Shown piece by piece: positions 8,889 to 17,920 of a stretch of DNA of 64,000 nucleotides. The stretch spans positions 81,750-145,749 of the forward strand of contig NZ_JAAITI010000007.1 in the NCBI RefSeq assembly GCF_013304735.1. Reading direction: 5' to 3'. The position numbers and the translations under genes are program-made. The number at the start of each line of letters is the position of its first letter. Position 1 is the stretch's first letter. The DNA is from Blautia luti. GTDB lineage: Bacteria > Bacillota > Clostridia > Lachnospirales > Lachnospiraceae. The notes below the pieces were generated by a model that saw only the letters and a list, made by a program, of their open reading frames with translations, was not told the DNA's origin and made no database searches.

Positions 8889-8951
8889 ATGAAACGCTCC
8901 TGTGTGTTTATTCTGCCATTCAGTATACCACAGAAATGAAGAATAAACAAA

Positions 8952-8993
8952 GCCTCCTCACTGGAAGCTTAAATAAGCACTCCATGAGAAGGC
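8952..8993 (-). terminator. Terminator after the MerR gene
   Basis: Long imperfect stem (GCCTCCTCACTGGA against TCCATGAGAAGGC) followed by TTTGTTT on the minus strand, immediately past the regulator stop. Confidence 0.6.
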
Positions 8994-9000
8994 ATAAATT

Positions 9001-9825
9001 TCAGATATTTACCGGGATCTGGATTTCCGTAACAAATTTATCGGTATTGTTTGTAATTCCATAATCGATCAACGTGGTTTCTCTGGAAAATCCGGTGATA
9101 CAGAGTTTTTTCTCTTCAATGTATGCAAGGAGTTTCTGATAATAAGCCGGTGCTTCCCTGTGGCTTCCGCAGAAACGGATGGTTACGCAGGTCTGTCTGG
9201 GAAAAGTTTCCGTTTCTCCGTCATATCGGTCTTCCTGATCCAGAAGAAGAAAGATCCGGTCGTAATCCTGAAAAGATTTTTGGGAAAGCTGTTCTTTGGA
9301 GATCCCGATTCCGATCTTTCCCATAAAAACCAGAGATTCCTTCTGATTTTCTACCAGTTTTCGGATGGAATTCTCAAGATCCAGATATGTTTTCGGATGC
9401 AGGGAATCCCGGAGCCAGACAACGCGGCTTTCGGGAATTTCGACAGTTTGGATCACATCAAGCCTGGAATTCATGGCATCCCGGAGCTGTTCCAGGCGAT
9501 GGTCGATCTTTCGGGAGATCAGCTCCAGCTCTTTTTGCTTCCTTGCGATCACTTCTTTCTGATGGACCAGCTTTTCTTCGATCACATCGGTATCACGGTT
9601 ATCCAGAAAAGCTTTGATCTGGGCGAGTGGAAAATCCAGGACTCTGAGATAACGTATGGTGTTGAGAAGCTCAAACTGTCTGGTGCCATAATACCGGTAT
9701 CCAGTGTCCGGGTCTGTATATTCCGGTGTTAAAAGACCAGCCTGCTCATAGTGGCGGAGAGTCCCCATACTGATATGGAACATTTTGGCTACTTCTCCGA
9801 TAAGAAATAATTTTTTATCTTCCAT
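9001..9825 (-). CDS. MerR-family regulator with GyrI-like effector domain
   Basis: A 274-residue regulator. Residues about 3-75 are the MerR winged helix (FLIGEVAKMFHISMGTLRHYEQAGLLTPEY). A coiled-coil helix follows (about 80-120), then a C-terminal domain of the GyrI/SOUL-like effector-binding type, as in BmrR-class multidrug sensors. The frame is open 14 codons further, but the ATG at 9825 has a perfect AAGGAGA site five bases away and is chosen. Its first codons overlap the end of the MATE gene by 11 bases, so the two are co-transcribed; it probably senses a substrate of the pump and controls the operon. Confidence 0.88.
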   Translation of the reverse strand: MEDKKLFLIGEVAKMFHISMGTLRHYEQAGLLTPEYTDPDTGYRYYGTRQFELLNTIRYLRVLDFPLAQIKAFLDNRDTDVIEEKLVHQKEVIARKQKELELISRKIDHRLEQLRDAMNSRLDVIQTVEIPESRVVWLRDSLHPKTYLDLENSIRKLVENQKESLVFMGKIGIGISKEQLSQKSFQDYDRIFLLLDQEDRYDGETETFPRQTCVTIRFCGSHREAPAYYQKLLAYIEEKKLCITGFSRETTLIDYGITNNTDKFVTEIQIPVNI

Positions 9826-11185
9826 TGGAATCTCCTTTGCATCTGGATACAGGACCAGGACCGGCATGGTGTTTCAACCAGAAATAGGCGATCAGGCAGA
9901 TCAGAACCGAAAGCAGAGAACCTGCCGGCGCTGCCATTCCCATAGGGAACAGCGTATGGGGAAAATATCTGGAAGCCAGATAAGATCCCGGGATACGGAC
10001 CAGAATAATGGCAATGATATTGTGGATAAAACCAATATAGGATTTTCCATATGCACAGAAATATCCGGTAAAGCTGAAATGGATGCCTGCAAAAATGCAG
10101 TCCCAGATATAGGAATGGATATACTGAGTGCCAAGAAGTACGACCGTGTCATCTCCGGTAAATGCCTGAAGGATATGTGGAGCGGTAAACTGAACGATCA
10201 ATGAGATAATGATTCCGTAAACACTTGTGATCAGGATGCTGTACTGGAGCGTTTTTGCCGCACGGTCATGCTTCCTGGCACCGATATTCTGAGCAGCCAG
10301 AGCAGAGACCGCAGCCAGCATGGAAGACGGAACCAGAAAGACAGCGCTGATCACTTTTTCCACGATACCAACAGCAGCTGCGTCATTTAATCCCCTGTGA
10401 TTGGCGATCACCGTGATCACAATAAATGCAACCTGGATATATCCATCCTGTACAGCTACCGGGATTCCGATTTTCAGGATCTGCGTCATCACATGAGGAT
10501 CCGGGCGGAAATCTTTTCCTGTAAGATGGATTCCGGTTTCTCTGTGGCGAATGAATATCAGGGCAATGATCACACTGAGAGTTTGGGCAAGTGTGGTTCC
10601 AAGGGCTGCTCCGGATGGTCCCATATGGAAAAAGCCAATGAAAACGTAATCCAGTACAATATTGGCAGCACAGGCAATGGCCACAAAATACATGGGAGTT
10701 TTGGAATCACCAATGCCACGGAATATGGAGCTGATTATGTTATAAGCTGTAATAAAGGGAATTCCGATAAAACAGATGATAAGATATTGTGTGGTACCTG
10801 TCACCGCTTCTGTCGGGATACCGATCAGTACAACAATGGGCCTGACGAGGAGAAGAAGCAGGAGCGTAAAAAGAATGGAAACAGCCATGAATAATGTGAC
10901 CGTGTTTCCGATAGCTCTGGCTGCGTCCAGCTTCCTGTCTGCGCCGACAGCCCGGCTGATGGTAACGGTTGCGCCCATGGCCAGTCCTACAATAATGACT
11001 GTTAACATATGCATGACCTGGCTTCCGTTTGATACAGCAGTGATGGCATCAACATGGTCAAACTGTCCGATGATAAAAAGATCTGCCATTCCGTAAAGTG
11101 TCTGAAGAAAATAAGATAACAGGTATGGCAGGGCAAAGTACACAATAGTTTTAAAGATATTTCCGGTTGTAAGATTTTTTTCCAT
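9815..11185 (-). CDS. MATE-family multidrug efflux transporter
   Basis: A 456-residue transporter of the MATE family, expected to export drugs or metabolites using a cation gradient. The sequence shows about 12 membrane helices and the family pattern near the N-terminus (LPYLLSYFLQTLYGMADLFIIGQF), with a matching pseudo-repeat near residue 240 (KIGIPVAVQDGYIQVAFIVI). The start ATG follows AAGAGAATC. It overlaps the MerR regulator gene downstream by 11 bases, giving a pump-regulator operon. Substrate unknown. Confidence 0.92.
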   Translation of the reverse strand: MEKNLTTGNIFKTIVYFALPYLLSYFLQTLYGMADLFIIGQFDHVDAITAVSNGSQVMHMLTVIIVGLAMGATVTISRAVGADRKLDAARAIGNTVTLFMAVSILFTLLLLLLVRPIVVLIGIPTEAVTGTTQYLIICFIGIPFITAYNIISSIFRGIGDSKTPMYFVAIACAANIVLDYVFIGFFHMGPSGAALGTTLAQTLSVIIALIFIRHRETGIHLTGKDFRPDPHVMTQILKIGIPVAVQDGYIQVAFIVITVIANHRGLNDAAAVGIVEKVISAVFLVPSSMLAAVSALAAQNIGARKHDRAAKTLQYSILITSVYGIIISLIVQFTAPHILQAFTGDDTVVLLGTQYIHSYIWDCIFAGIHFSFTGYFCAYGKSYIGFIHNIIAIILVRIPGSYLASRYFPHTLFPMGMAAPAGSLLSVLICLIAYFWLKHHAGPGPVSRCKGDSNGR

Positions 11186-11372
11186 GATTCTCTTTTGTCT
11201 GATCGGTCGGATGTATTAGCCGGATGGCAATATTCCCGGTCAGATAACCTCCCGGATATAATTTAAACCTTATAACGGTTGTAATGTCAATGCTTTTTTG
11301 CGTGATTTACCATATGAGGAATCGGCTTGCAATCAAGAGGATATTCGCAATCCGCATTCGCTACTTGCTCAT

Positions 11373-11403
11373 AATCGAATAACTGTGAAGCAGTTATTCG
11401 ATT
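11373..11403. repeat. Perfect 13-base inverted repeat in an otherwise empty intergenic region
   Basis: AATCGAATAACTG and CAGTTATTCGATT flank a five-base loop. It lies in the 308 bases between the MATE gene and the P-loop gene (11186-11493), which otherwise hold only the terminator at 11407. It may be a terminator arm on the plus strand (followed by AAAAAAGG) or a protein-binding site; no gene is visible here. Confidence 0.6.
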
Positions 11404-11406
11404 AAA

Positions 11407-11435
11407 AAAGGAATCTGCCCTGCGACAGATCCCTT
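11407..11435 (-). terminator. Terminator after the small P-loop gene
   Basis: AAAGGAATCTG pairs with CAGATCCCTTT (one mismatch), followed by a T-run on the minus strand. Confidence 0.65.
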
Positions 11436-11493
11436 TAAAATTTACGTTCTTTTATGTTTTATGTACAAAATAGGACGTTCATATTCAATTTTA

Positions 11494-11913
11494 TTATAAT
11501 GCGCAGATAATCTTATCCTGATATGCTGCCGGAACTTCTTCTTTATCCAGAGACATACTGATAATAAAGGAAACTTTGAAGGTTTCACCGATGGCACTTA
11601 ACTGATCCAGTGTTCCGGTTGCATCCTTTCCTTCAAGTTTGGCTGTTGTAAGGAAGCTGTCCAGATATACCTGCTCCAGATCATGATCCTGAGAGAGGAT
11701 ACCACAGATAAATCCTACGAATTCATCCGCATTCTTAACCGGAAATCCGGAAACATCAATGAGGCGGACTTTGTTGTTCAGCTCATACATGTGCTTGGTG
11801 CTTTTGTCTAAGTAAACAATGCTGCCGCTGGCATCCTTCACAGCCCCGTTTACTTTGTCTAACAGTACTTTTGTTTTTCCTTTGCCTTTCTTTCCTACGA
11901 TCAGTTCAACCAT
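11494..11913 (-). CDS. Small P-loop NTPase-like protein
   Basis: A 139-residue protein beginning MVELIVGKKGKGKTKVLLDK, in which GKKGKGKTK is a Walker A-like loop. A later segment (LEQVYLDSFLT) could supply a Walker B-like acidic residue. The protein is short and lacks other ATPase domains. An ATG seven codons upstream exists, but its first codons contain the AAGGAGG ribosome site that serves the ATG at 11913, so the shorter start is preferred. The function is unknown; related small proteins in Clostridia are annotated as twitching-motility or ATPase-like without evidence. It is followed by its own terminator. Confidence 0.75.
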   Translation of the reverse strand: MVELIVGKKGKGKTKVLLDKVNGAVKDASGSIVYLDKSTKHMYELNNKVRLIDVSGFPVKNADEFVGFICGILSQDHDLEQVYLDSFLTTAKLEGKDATGTLDQLSAIGETFKVSFIISMSLDKEEVPAAYQDKIICAL

Positions 11914-12042
11914 CCTGTTTTCCTCCTTAGACACATATAATAATTTTGAATAAAATTGCTATTGATATGTTTCAAATTATAGTGCATTGTGAATAAAATT
12001 GCAAGGGGTTTTTGAAAGAATCTGGTAAATTTTCATCAAACA

Positions 12043-13284
12043 TTATTGTTCTCTCTCATTTTCCATCTGCGCTTTTGCTTTTCTCCCGATCCGGGCGGTA
12101 CTGTTCATGATACTGGCGCGGGTAACCTTGTCATTTCCGTATTTAAGTCGGATAGAATCCAGGGCTGCATCCAGTTTCTGGCGGCGTTCTTTTTCCCTGG
12201 TATCTTCAAAGAATGATAATTGTTCAAAGGAGTCGTCGGTAAGTCCGGTAAGTGATACCCCCAGAAGACGCAGCGGCTGTCCTCTCCAGGATTCTTCAAA
12301 AAGCTTTCGGGCGTGGAAATAAATTTCGTCGGTGATGTCTGTGGCGTTTTTCAGTTTCATCTGGTGTGATCTGTTCTGGAAATCCAGCGTTCGAAAGGTT
12401 ACAGAGATGCAGGTACATTTTTTCTTTTTGCGGCGCATACGAGCAGCAAGGACATCGCATTGTTCCAGAAGGATTGGAAGCGCCTGCTCCATGGATACCA
12501 GATCATCATTAAAGGTTGTTTCCAGACTGAATCCCTTAGCTTCATCTGGTTTCATTTTTACCGGGGAGTCATCCAGACCGCGGGCGTACCGGTATAACTG
12601 CTGTCCTGCTTTTTCACCCAGAAGTGCCTGGATCTTGGGCTTTTTCTCATGGGCAAGATCACCGATGGTTCGTATACCCGCCTCCTTAAGCTTCTTTTCA
12701 GAGGATTTTCCAAGGAAAAGAAGATCTCTTACGGGAAGTGGCCACATTTTTACAGGGATCTCTTCCGGGAACAGGGTGTGTACTTTATCCGGCTTTTCAA
12801 AATCTGAGGCCATTTTTGCCAGCAGTTTATTGACAGAGATGCCGATATTTACAGTGAATCCCAGTTCGGTCCGTATCTTATCTTTCAGCTCATGGGCAGT
12901 TACAATCGGATCCGGGTAAATGTAGGAGGTGCCAGTCATATCCAGAAATACCTCATCAATGGAAAAGGATTCCATCACAGGGGCATAGGATGCACAGATA
13001 CTTTTGAAAGACCTTGAATATTTATCATAAAGCTCAAAATCTGCCGGAACGGATATCAGTTCCGGGCATTTACGAAAGGCCATAGCCATTGGTTCTCCTG
13101 TCTGGATCCCGTATTTTTTTGCAGGGATGGATTTGGCAACTACGATGCCGGTCCGTTTTCTGGGATCTCCGCCAATGCAGGAAGGAATTTCACGGAGATC
13201 CGGAAGTCCCTGCTTTACTCTTCGGGTGGCTTCCCAGGAAAGGAAGGCACTGTTTACATCAACATGAAAAATCAATCGTTCCAT
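12043..13284 (-). CDS. dinB: DNA polymerase IV (Y-family translesion polymerase)
   Basis: A 413-residue Y-family polymerase that copies past damaged bases. The N-terminal catalytic segment FHVDVNSAFLSWE and the SIDEVFLDMTG segment (near residues 107-117) carry the metal-binding acids. A helix-hairpin-helix thumb and the little-finger domain follow. EQLSFFED near residue 365 fits a sliding-clamp-binding motif. The frame is open to a TTG at 13302 that overlaps the upstream stop (TTGA) but has no ribosome site; the ATG at 13284 gives the normal family N-terminus and has a weak AAGAAG site. It is coupled to the HD hydrolase gene upstream. No LexA-type box is evident. Confidence 0.93.
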   Translation of the reverse strand: MERLIFHVDVNSAFLSWEATRRVKQGLPDLREIPSCIGGDPRKRTGIVVAKSIPAKKYGIQTGEPMAMAFRKCPELISVPADFELYDKYSRSFKSICASYAPVMESFSIDEVFLDMTGTSYIYPDPIVTAHELKDKIRTELGFTVNIGISVNKLLAKMASDFEKPDKVHTLFPEEIPVKMWPLPVRDLLFLGKSSEKKLKEAGIRTIGDLAHEKKPKIQALLGEKAGQQLYRYARGLDDSPVKMKPDEAKGFSLETTFNDDLVSMEQALPILLEQCDVLAARMRRKKKKCTCISVTFRTLDFQNRSHQMKLKNATDITDEIYFHARKLFEESWRGQPLRLLGVSLTGLTDDSFEQLSFFEDTREKERRQKLDAALDSIRLKYGNDKVTRASIMNSTARIGRKAKAQMENEREQ

Positions 13285-13298
13285 ACATACTTCTTCTT

Positions 13299-13868
13299 TC
13301 AATCATGATCAAGTAAATCTGAATTGTGAATATCCGCCCGCAATTGCTTAAATAACATCCGATATTCGTCTTCCACTTCCTGGAAAGGACGGACTGTATA
13401 ATCTATGGGAACACAGACCGATGGTTTGGGCTGCGGCGGTTCTTCGTTGAGAAGAAATTTCAGATCATACCAGAGAAGATCATTATCAATGTTTTTCAGC
13501 TGTTGCTCCTCTTTGGCAGAAAGTCCGGTGCCCAGATATTTTTCATATATGATGCAAAGAAGCTTTTCTTCCTGTCGCTGATATTCGGGAAGGCTTTTTT
13601 TAAACGGTCTGGGAACATCAGACATATAGCATTCACTGGCATCATGAAGAAGAGCTGCCAGTGCAAGACGTCTTGGCAAGCCACGGGCCATGGCTTCCTT
13701 TGCACAGAGGATACAATGCTGTCCTACGGAAAAAAAGGTCTTTACATGGCCATTTCCGCGGCATAAAAGAGAAAGGGCATGTGCGATATCAACTATGCAG
13801 ATCCGTTCTTTTTCAGGTTGTGTGGGATCAAAATGTTTTCCCGTATAAGTGGTGATACAGTTACTCAT
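13299..13868 (-). CDS. HD-domain phosphohydrolase (YfbR-like)
   Basis: A 189-residue HD-domain protein. The first metal His lies in the SVGQHCILCAKEA segment, the HD pair in LALAALLHDASECYMSDV, and a later Asp in KNIDNDLLWYDLKFLL. This pattern resembles the YfbR/5'-nucleotidase-like branch of HD hydrolases, which remove phosphate from deoxynucleotides, though no specific substrate can be assigned. The ATG follows an AGG-containing site. The gene is just upstream of dinB, with its stop overlapping the longest dinB frame, so the two are probably co-transcribed; a nucleotide-pool role beside a polymerase would be reasonable. Confidence 0.82.
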   Translation of the reverse strand: MSNCITTYTGKHFDPTQPEKERICIVDIAHALSLLCRGNGHVKTFFSVGQHCILCAKEAMARGLPRRLALAALLHDASECYMSDVPRPFKKSLPEYQRQEEKLLCIIYEKYLGTGLSAKEEQQLKNIDNDLLWYDLKFLLNEEPPQPKPSVCVPIDYTVRPFQEVEDEYRMLFKQLRADIHNSDLLDHD

Positions 13869-13998
13869 GAAATATCCTGCCTTTCTGTGTAAAATACTCG
13901 ATGGCTACATGGAAATCAATCTTATTGTTTATTATAAACACGAAGGGAAAATGTGTCTACACTGCCCAAAAATAAATTTCATGAAAAACAATAACAGG

Positions 13999-14029
13999 TT
14001 TACAAATACGACTGGTTCTGTGCTATAAT
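13999..14029 (+). promoter_or_regulatory. Promoter of the DTGD-repeat gene
   Basis: TTTACA at 13999-14004 and a perfect TATAAT at 14024-14029 with a 19-base spacer, 30 bases before the chosen start. Confidence 0.5.
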
Positions 14030-14058
14030 ACAAAAAAATGACAGGGAGACTGACGTCT

Positions 14059-14565
14059 ATGAAACATATGGAAGAAATGAAGATCGCCGGACTTGCCATG
14101 GCATTATGTATTGTAATGCTTGGGATTTATATTGTGGTCCCCAAAGATGGAAACATTTCTCATCTTACGGCAATTCCGGATAACAACGCAGCGGAGCCCG
14201 TTCCTGACTCAACTTCACAGGGATCCGTAGATGCAGATTCTGACAGTGCTGATTTTCCAATCTATACGGAAGACAGTTATTACAGTGGATCGGATGATTC
14301 CGATGATAACACAGATACCGGTGATCCAGATACCGGAGACGACGGAAATTACGATCAGGGATATACTCCTGATGACGGGAACGTTAATGACACTTCTGAT
14401 CCAGATACTTCACAGGGAGATGATACAGGAGATACTGGTGATATATCCGATAATGATACTGGTGATGTTGTTGATGATGGTACGGATACCGGTGACAATT
14501 CTGATTCGGAACTGGATGACAGTAGTTCCGGAGATACCGGAGATGATACCGTAGAAGTCTACTGA
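14059..14565 (+). CDS. Membrane-anchored acidic DTGD-repeat protein
   Basis: A 168-residue protein starting MKHMEEMKIAGLAMALC, with one hydrophobic helix (about residues 9-28) that anchors it or serves as an uncleaved signal. The rest, from about residue 40, is low complexity and extremely acidic: Asp, Gly, Thr and Ser with many DTGD or TGDD units and no aromatic core. Such tails are unfolded and may bind calcium or space something from the membrane; this is inference. The ATG at 14059 has an AGGGAGA site, unlike the ATG at 14038. It is the only plus-strand gene between two minus-strand groups and has its own promoter and terminator. Family not recognised. Confidence 0.75.
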   Translation: MKHMEEMKIAGLAMALCIVMLGIYIVVPKDGNISHLTAIPDNNAAEPVPDSTSQGSVDADSDSADFPIYTEDSYYSGSDDSDDNTDTGDPDTGDDGNYDQGYTPDDGNVNDTSDPDTSQGDDTGDTGDISDNDTGDVVDDGTDTGDNSDSELDDSSSGDTGDDTVEVY

Positions 14566-14593
14566 TCTTCAGAAAACACATGCATAAATAAAA

Positions 14594-14642
14594 AACAGGT
14601 ACGCTTCATGAGCAGGTTTGACCAACTCACAGCGTACCTGTT
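14594..14642. terminator. Bidirectional terminator between convergent genes
   Basis: AACAGGTACGC at 14594-14604 pairs with GCGTACCTGTT at 14632-14642; T-runs flank it on both strands, so it serves the DTGD gene and the kinase-like gene. Confidence 0.85.
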
Positions 14643-14679
14643 TTTTTATCTGCCTGACAGATGAATCTTATTGTCTGGT

Positions 14680-15255
14680 TCAGATACTTTTTTTCTTCAG
14701 ATTAATGTAATCAATGATCAGCTGAGCAGATTGTTCGATGCCCACAAGACCGGTATCAATAGACAGCTGATACTGGTTCGAATCACTCCAGGAGGTATTG
14801 GTGCAGGATTTATGGAACTGCTCTCTTTTTTTGTCTGTTTCCCGGATCTGTTTTCGTGCTTCTTTATCAGAAACATGGTCGCGCTCCATAATACGATGTA
14901 CCCGATGTTCCATATCTGCATGGAGATAAACAGTGGTGACATCTGGCATATCCTGATATATGATATTGGCACATCGTCCGATCATAACAACAGATTTTCC
15001 TTTGGTAAGTTCCCGTACCAGGCTGAATGAATTCGTCATTGGATTTCTTTCACCATAATTCATTGCGATGGAATATAACAGGCTGTTTACCGATTTTTCA
15101 TCAAAGAAATCGCTGTTTTCCTCGAATTTACCGATTTTTTTTGATTCTTCCAGAAGCTTCTTTTTGTCATAAAGCTCCAGTCCCAGTTTTTCTGCCAGCA
15201 GAACACCTACACGGTGCCCGCCACATCCACATTGTCTGTCAATTGTAATGATCAT
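14680..15255 (-). CDS. Cytidylate kinase-like protein
   Basis: A 191-residue protein of the cytidylate-kinase-like family (Pfam PF13189 type), which resembles nucleoside monophosphate kinases but is separate from true Cmk. The N-terminus MIITIDRQCGCGGHRVGVLLAEKLG is the family's variant P-loop with GCGGHRVG. A lid-like region has many basic residues (HVSDKEARKQIRETDKKREQF). Real substrate unknown. A ribosome site (AAGGAGG) lies before the ATG. It sits 34 bases after the D-Ala carboxypeptidase stop and may be the last gene of the cell-shape operon; a bidirectional terminator follows it. Confidence 0.85.
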   Translation of the reverse strand: MIITIDRQCGCGGHRVGVLLAEKLGLELYDKKKLLEESKKIGKFEENSDFFDEKSVNSLLYSIAMNYGERNPMTNSFSLVRELTKGKSVVMIGRCANIIYQDMPDVTTVYLHADMEHRVHRIMERDHVSDKEARKQIRETDKKREQFHKSCTNTSWSDSNQYQLSIDTGLVGIEQSAQLIIDYINLKKKSI

Positions 15256-15289
15256 TGCCTTGTCCTCCTTATGATGTAATGATTTTCTG

Positions 15290-16459
15290 TCAGTTGATAT
15301 TCTGAAGCAATGATGTCATTTCCTGATACAGAACATCTTTGGAAGATGCACCCATAACAATGGAAATAAAAGGCTTTCCGTAAGCATTCTGGCTTAAAAG
15401 AGCCAGACAGTTTCCTGCTTTATCCGTTGTTCCTGTTTTTCCACCGAGGATGGTGACATCCTTCGGTGTTGTGGCCTCACCGGTAAGGTAATGGTCAGTA
15501 GCGGTTAAGGTAGTACTTGCATCTGAGCCATCCGAATGTTTGTAGGTAACTGTATAGGACGACATCTGCGTGATGTCTGTAAATTCCGGATAATTCAGCG
15601 CCTCTTTTAACATCAGATAGATATCATAAGGCGTTGTATAATGATTTTCGTCCTGAAGGCCATGAGGATTGGTAAAATGAGTTCCTGTGCATCCAAGCTC
15701 AGCGGCAAAACTGTTCATCATTTCCACAAATTTATCTGTGGAACCGCCTACATGTTCTGCAATGGCAGAAGCTGCATCATTGGCGGAATAGACCAGAAGG
15801 CAGTGAAGCAGCTGGTCCATGGTGACCTGGTCGCCTTCCATAAAACCTGCAACCTGTGACCCGGATTCAAGCGTAACATTTTCCTGGGAGATCGTTACGG
15901 TATCATCCATATTGCCGTATTTCAGAGCCAGCATTGCGGTCATGATCTTTGTGATACTGGCTGGATATACCTTATTGTAGGCACCTTTTGCATAGAGGAC
16001 CTTTTTGTCACTGAGGTTCAAAAGAACACCGGACTGGTTATCATCCAGACTGACCGAGTCCAGAGGAACATCCTTGGTAACAACGCAGAGATTCTGAGCA
16101 AAGCCCTCTGCTCTCTGTTCCTCTTTTGAGACCAGTGTATTATCAAATTCGGAAAAGGCGTTGAAAGAATTAACCGGGGTGGAAAAATTCCCGCCTTTTA
16201 ACATGTAGACTCCAAATCCCCCTGCTCCACACAGGACGACCAGCAGAAGAAGCAGAAGAACGGTATTGCGGATCTTTTTGCGGCGCATCCGTTTCATTCT
16301 GACTGACTGTGTTTTGCGCCTGGAGGGAACAGCTTTTGCAGATGGATCAGAAACTCTGTCTTTCCCAGCGGAAGCTGTGCGAGTTGCGGCTTTGGAAGAC
16401 CGATGTCCGGGAGTACTTCCAGGACGTGCAGTTTTTTTCACAGGTTCTTTATGTGTCAT
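15290..16459 (-). CDS. D-alanyl-D-alanine carboxypeptidase (DacF-type penicillin-binding protein)
   Basis: A 389-residue low-molecular-weight penicillin-binding protein that trims the last D-Ala from peptidoglycan stem peptides outside the membrane. Active-site motifs are Ser168-Ile-Thr-Lys171, the SAN triad at 225-227 and Lys341-Thr-Gly. Unusually, a long basic cytoplasmic tail (about residues 1-63, rich in Lys, Arg and Ser) precedes the membrane anchor at 64-87. The usual C-terminal PBP5-like beta domain is absent: the protein ends about 48 residues after KTG. The start overlaps rodA by four bases, so it is translated together with the elongation polymerase. It ends the shape operon or leads into the kinase-like gene. 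Confidence 0.9.
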   Translation of the reverse strand: MTHKEPVKKTARPGSTPGHRSSKAATRTASAGKDRVSDPSAKAVPSRRKTQSVRMKRMRRKKIRNTVLLLLLLVVLCGAGGFGVYMLKGGNFSTPVNSFNAFSEFDNTLVSKEEQRAEGFAQNLCVVTKDVPLDSVSLDDNQSGVLLNLSDKKVLYAKGAYNKVYPASITKIMTAMLALKYGNMDDTVTISQENVTLESGSQVAGFMEGDQVTMDQLLHCLLVYSANDAASAIAEHVGGSTDKFVEMMNSFAAELGCTGTHFTNPHGLQDENHYTTPYDIYLMLKEALNYPEFTDITQMSSYTVTYKHSDGSDASTTLTATDHYLTGEATTPKDVTILGGKTGTTDKAGNCLALLSQNAYGKPFISIVMGASSKDVLYQEMTSLLQNIN

Positions 16460-17631
16460 AAATATTCCTCTTTCCGAAAGTAGGCATCCTTTTTCTGCTC
16501 TTTCTTTTGTAATTCTTTATTATATGCACTGCTCTGAAGTCCTACATTAAGAACGAGTCCCATACCAATGAACAGACTGATCAGAGAGGTAAGGCCATAA
16601 CTTACAAAAGGCAATGGAGTACCGGTATTAGGCGCAAGACCGGTAGCAACACAGATATTGATAAAACTCTGTATGGAAACAATGCTTCCCACTCCACAGC
16701 ATATAATCTTTCCGGCAAGATCCTTAGCCCGCAGGCTCATCCGGATACATTCAAAAGTGATCAGAAACAGCAGCACTACGATCAGAGTACAGCCAATAAA
16801 TCCATACTGCTCTCCTGCCACCGCAAAGATAAAGTCTGTCTGATTCTCAGAAACAAAGTTTCCATCATTTACGGAAGTAACACTTGTATCATTGCTGAAA
16901 GCACGCCCTACAAGTTCTCCGGAGGCAATTGCTGTTTTAGAGTTATTCTGCTGTTCAATATCATCCGCATATTCTTCGTTCTCCGGATACAGGAACGACA
17001 TAATACGGTTTCTCTGATAATCCTGAATCAGTTTCTGATCTGGCTGTACAACAATGGACAGAAAAATAATTGCAAGAGGAATTGCAATCAAAGCCGCTCC
17101 TCCGATAATTTTGTAACTGAGTCCTGCAATGTAGATCAGAATACAGAACAGAATTACTACCGTAATTGTATTTTTCATATCCGGCTGTACATAGATCAGC
17201 ATTAACGGAATTACCAGAAGAACTGCTGACTGTGCCAGAGTTTTCAATGTATTCAGATCATCTTCGTGATCCATGAAAAATTTTGCAAAAAACAGGATAA
17301 TGATGATTTTAGATAACTCTGTCGGCTGGAAGCGAATAAAACCAAGATCCACCCATCTTGCTGCGCCGTTGGCACTTGAGCCGAAGAAACGAACCGCCAG
17401 AAGCATTACAATATTAAAACCATACATGATCCATTGAAAATTCAGCAACCAGGAGTAGTCCATCAGTGAAAGCGTCAGCATAAAGACCACTCCAATAATT
17501 ACACCCAGAAGCTGACGGGTGCGGAGATAATCGGCAGCTGTTCCTACAAGATGGATTCCAATAAAGCTGATCGCCAGGAGAAAAACTACTAGACGAAAGT
17601 TGTAAAACCGCAGCTTATACTGTTTAATCAT
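16456..17631 (-). CDS. rodA: RodA/FtsW-family peptidoglycan polymerase
   Basis: A 391-residue SEDS-family membrane protein with about ten helices, the glycosyltransferase that polymerises lipid II with its partner class B PBP. The family landmark near the C-terminus is GLAPNTGTPLPFVSYGLTSLI, and an earlier periplasmic loop near residue 105 holds GFIRFQPTELSKI. Gene context (mreBCD and PBP2 upstream) argues for RodA rather than FtsW. It begins four bases after minE and overlaps the DacF-type gene, so the block is one operon. Confidence 0.92.
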   Translation of the reverse strand: MIKQYKLRFYNFRLVVFLLAISFIGIHLVGTAADYLRTRQLLGVIIGVVFMLTLSLMDYSWLLNFQWIMYGFNIVMLLAVRFFGSSANGAARWVDLGFIRFQPTELSKIIIILFFAKFFMDHEDDLNTLKTLAQSAVLLVIPLMLIYVQPDMKNTITVVILFCILIYIAGLSYKIIGGAALIAIPLAIIFLSIVVQPDQKLIQDYQRNRIMSFLYPENEEYADDIEQQNNSKTAIASGELVGRAFSNDTSVTSVNDGNFVSENQTDFIFAVAGEQYGFIGCTLIVVLLFLITFECIRMSLRAKDLAGKIICCGVGSIVSIQSFINICVATGLAPNTGTPLPFVSYGLTSLISLFIGMGLVLNVGLQSSAYNKELQKKEQKKDAYFRKEEYL

Positions 17632-17634
17632 AAA

Positions 17635-17874
17635 TTATGCATCCCTTTTCTTAAGTACAGGTATGACAGCATGCAGAACAGGTGGTTCCTGTGAAATCTG
17701 TATGGTCACCCTCGTTTCATCAATTACAACGTATTTTTTTACGGTATGTATGAGGTCATTCCGCAAAAGTTTCATCATCTGTGGAGAGCAGTCTATGCGT
17801 TCCGATACAAGAAGAAGTTTCATTCGGTCACGGGCATAACCTGCGGAGCGTTTTTTTTCGGAGAAAAACCGCAT
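17635..17874 (-). CDS. minE: Cell division topological specificity factor MinE
   Basis: A 79-residue MinE. It has the N-terminal amphipathic segment (MRFFSEKKRSAGYARDRMKLLLVSER shortened here), the MinD-contacting helix and the dimer-forming C-terminal half (TVKKYVVID.. to the end). MinE makes MinD hydrolyse ATP and leave the membrane, setting the oscillation that places the division site. Its partner gene just upstream is frameshifted and minC is not present at the locus, so whether the Min system works here is doubtful. Confidence 0.9.
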   Translation of the reverse strand: MRFFSEKKRSAGYARDRMKLLLVSERIDCSPQMMKLLRNDLIHTVKKYVVIDETRVTIQISQEPPVLHAVIPVLKKRDA

Positions 17875-17920
17875 ATTTATTCCTCCCTCTGTGATGAAAA
17901 GATAATCTGGCAGTGCTTAT

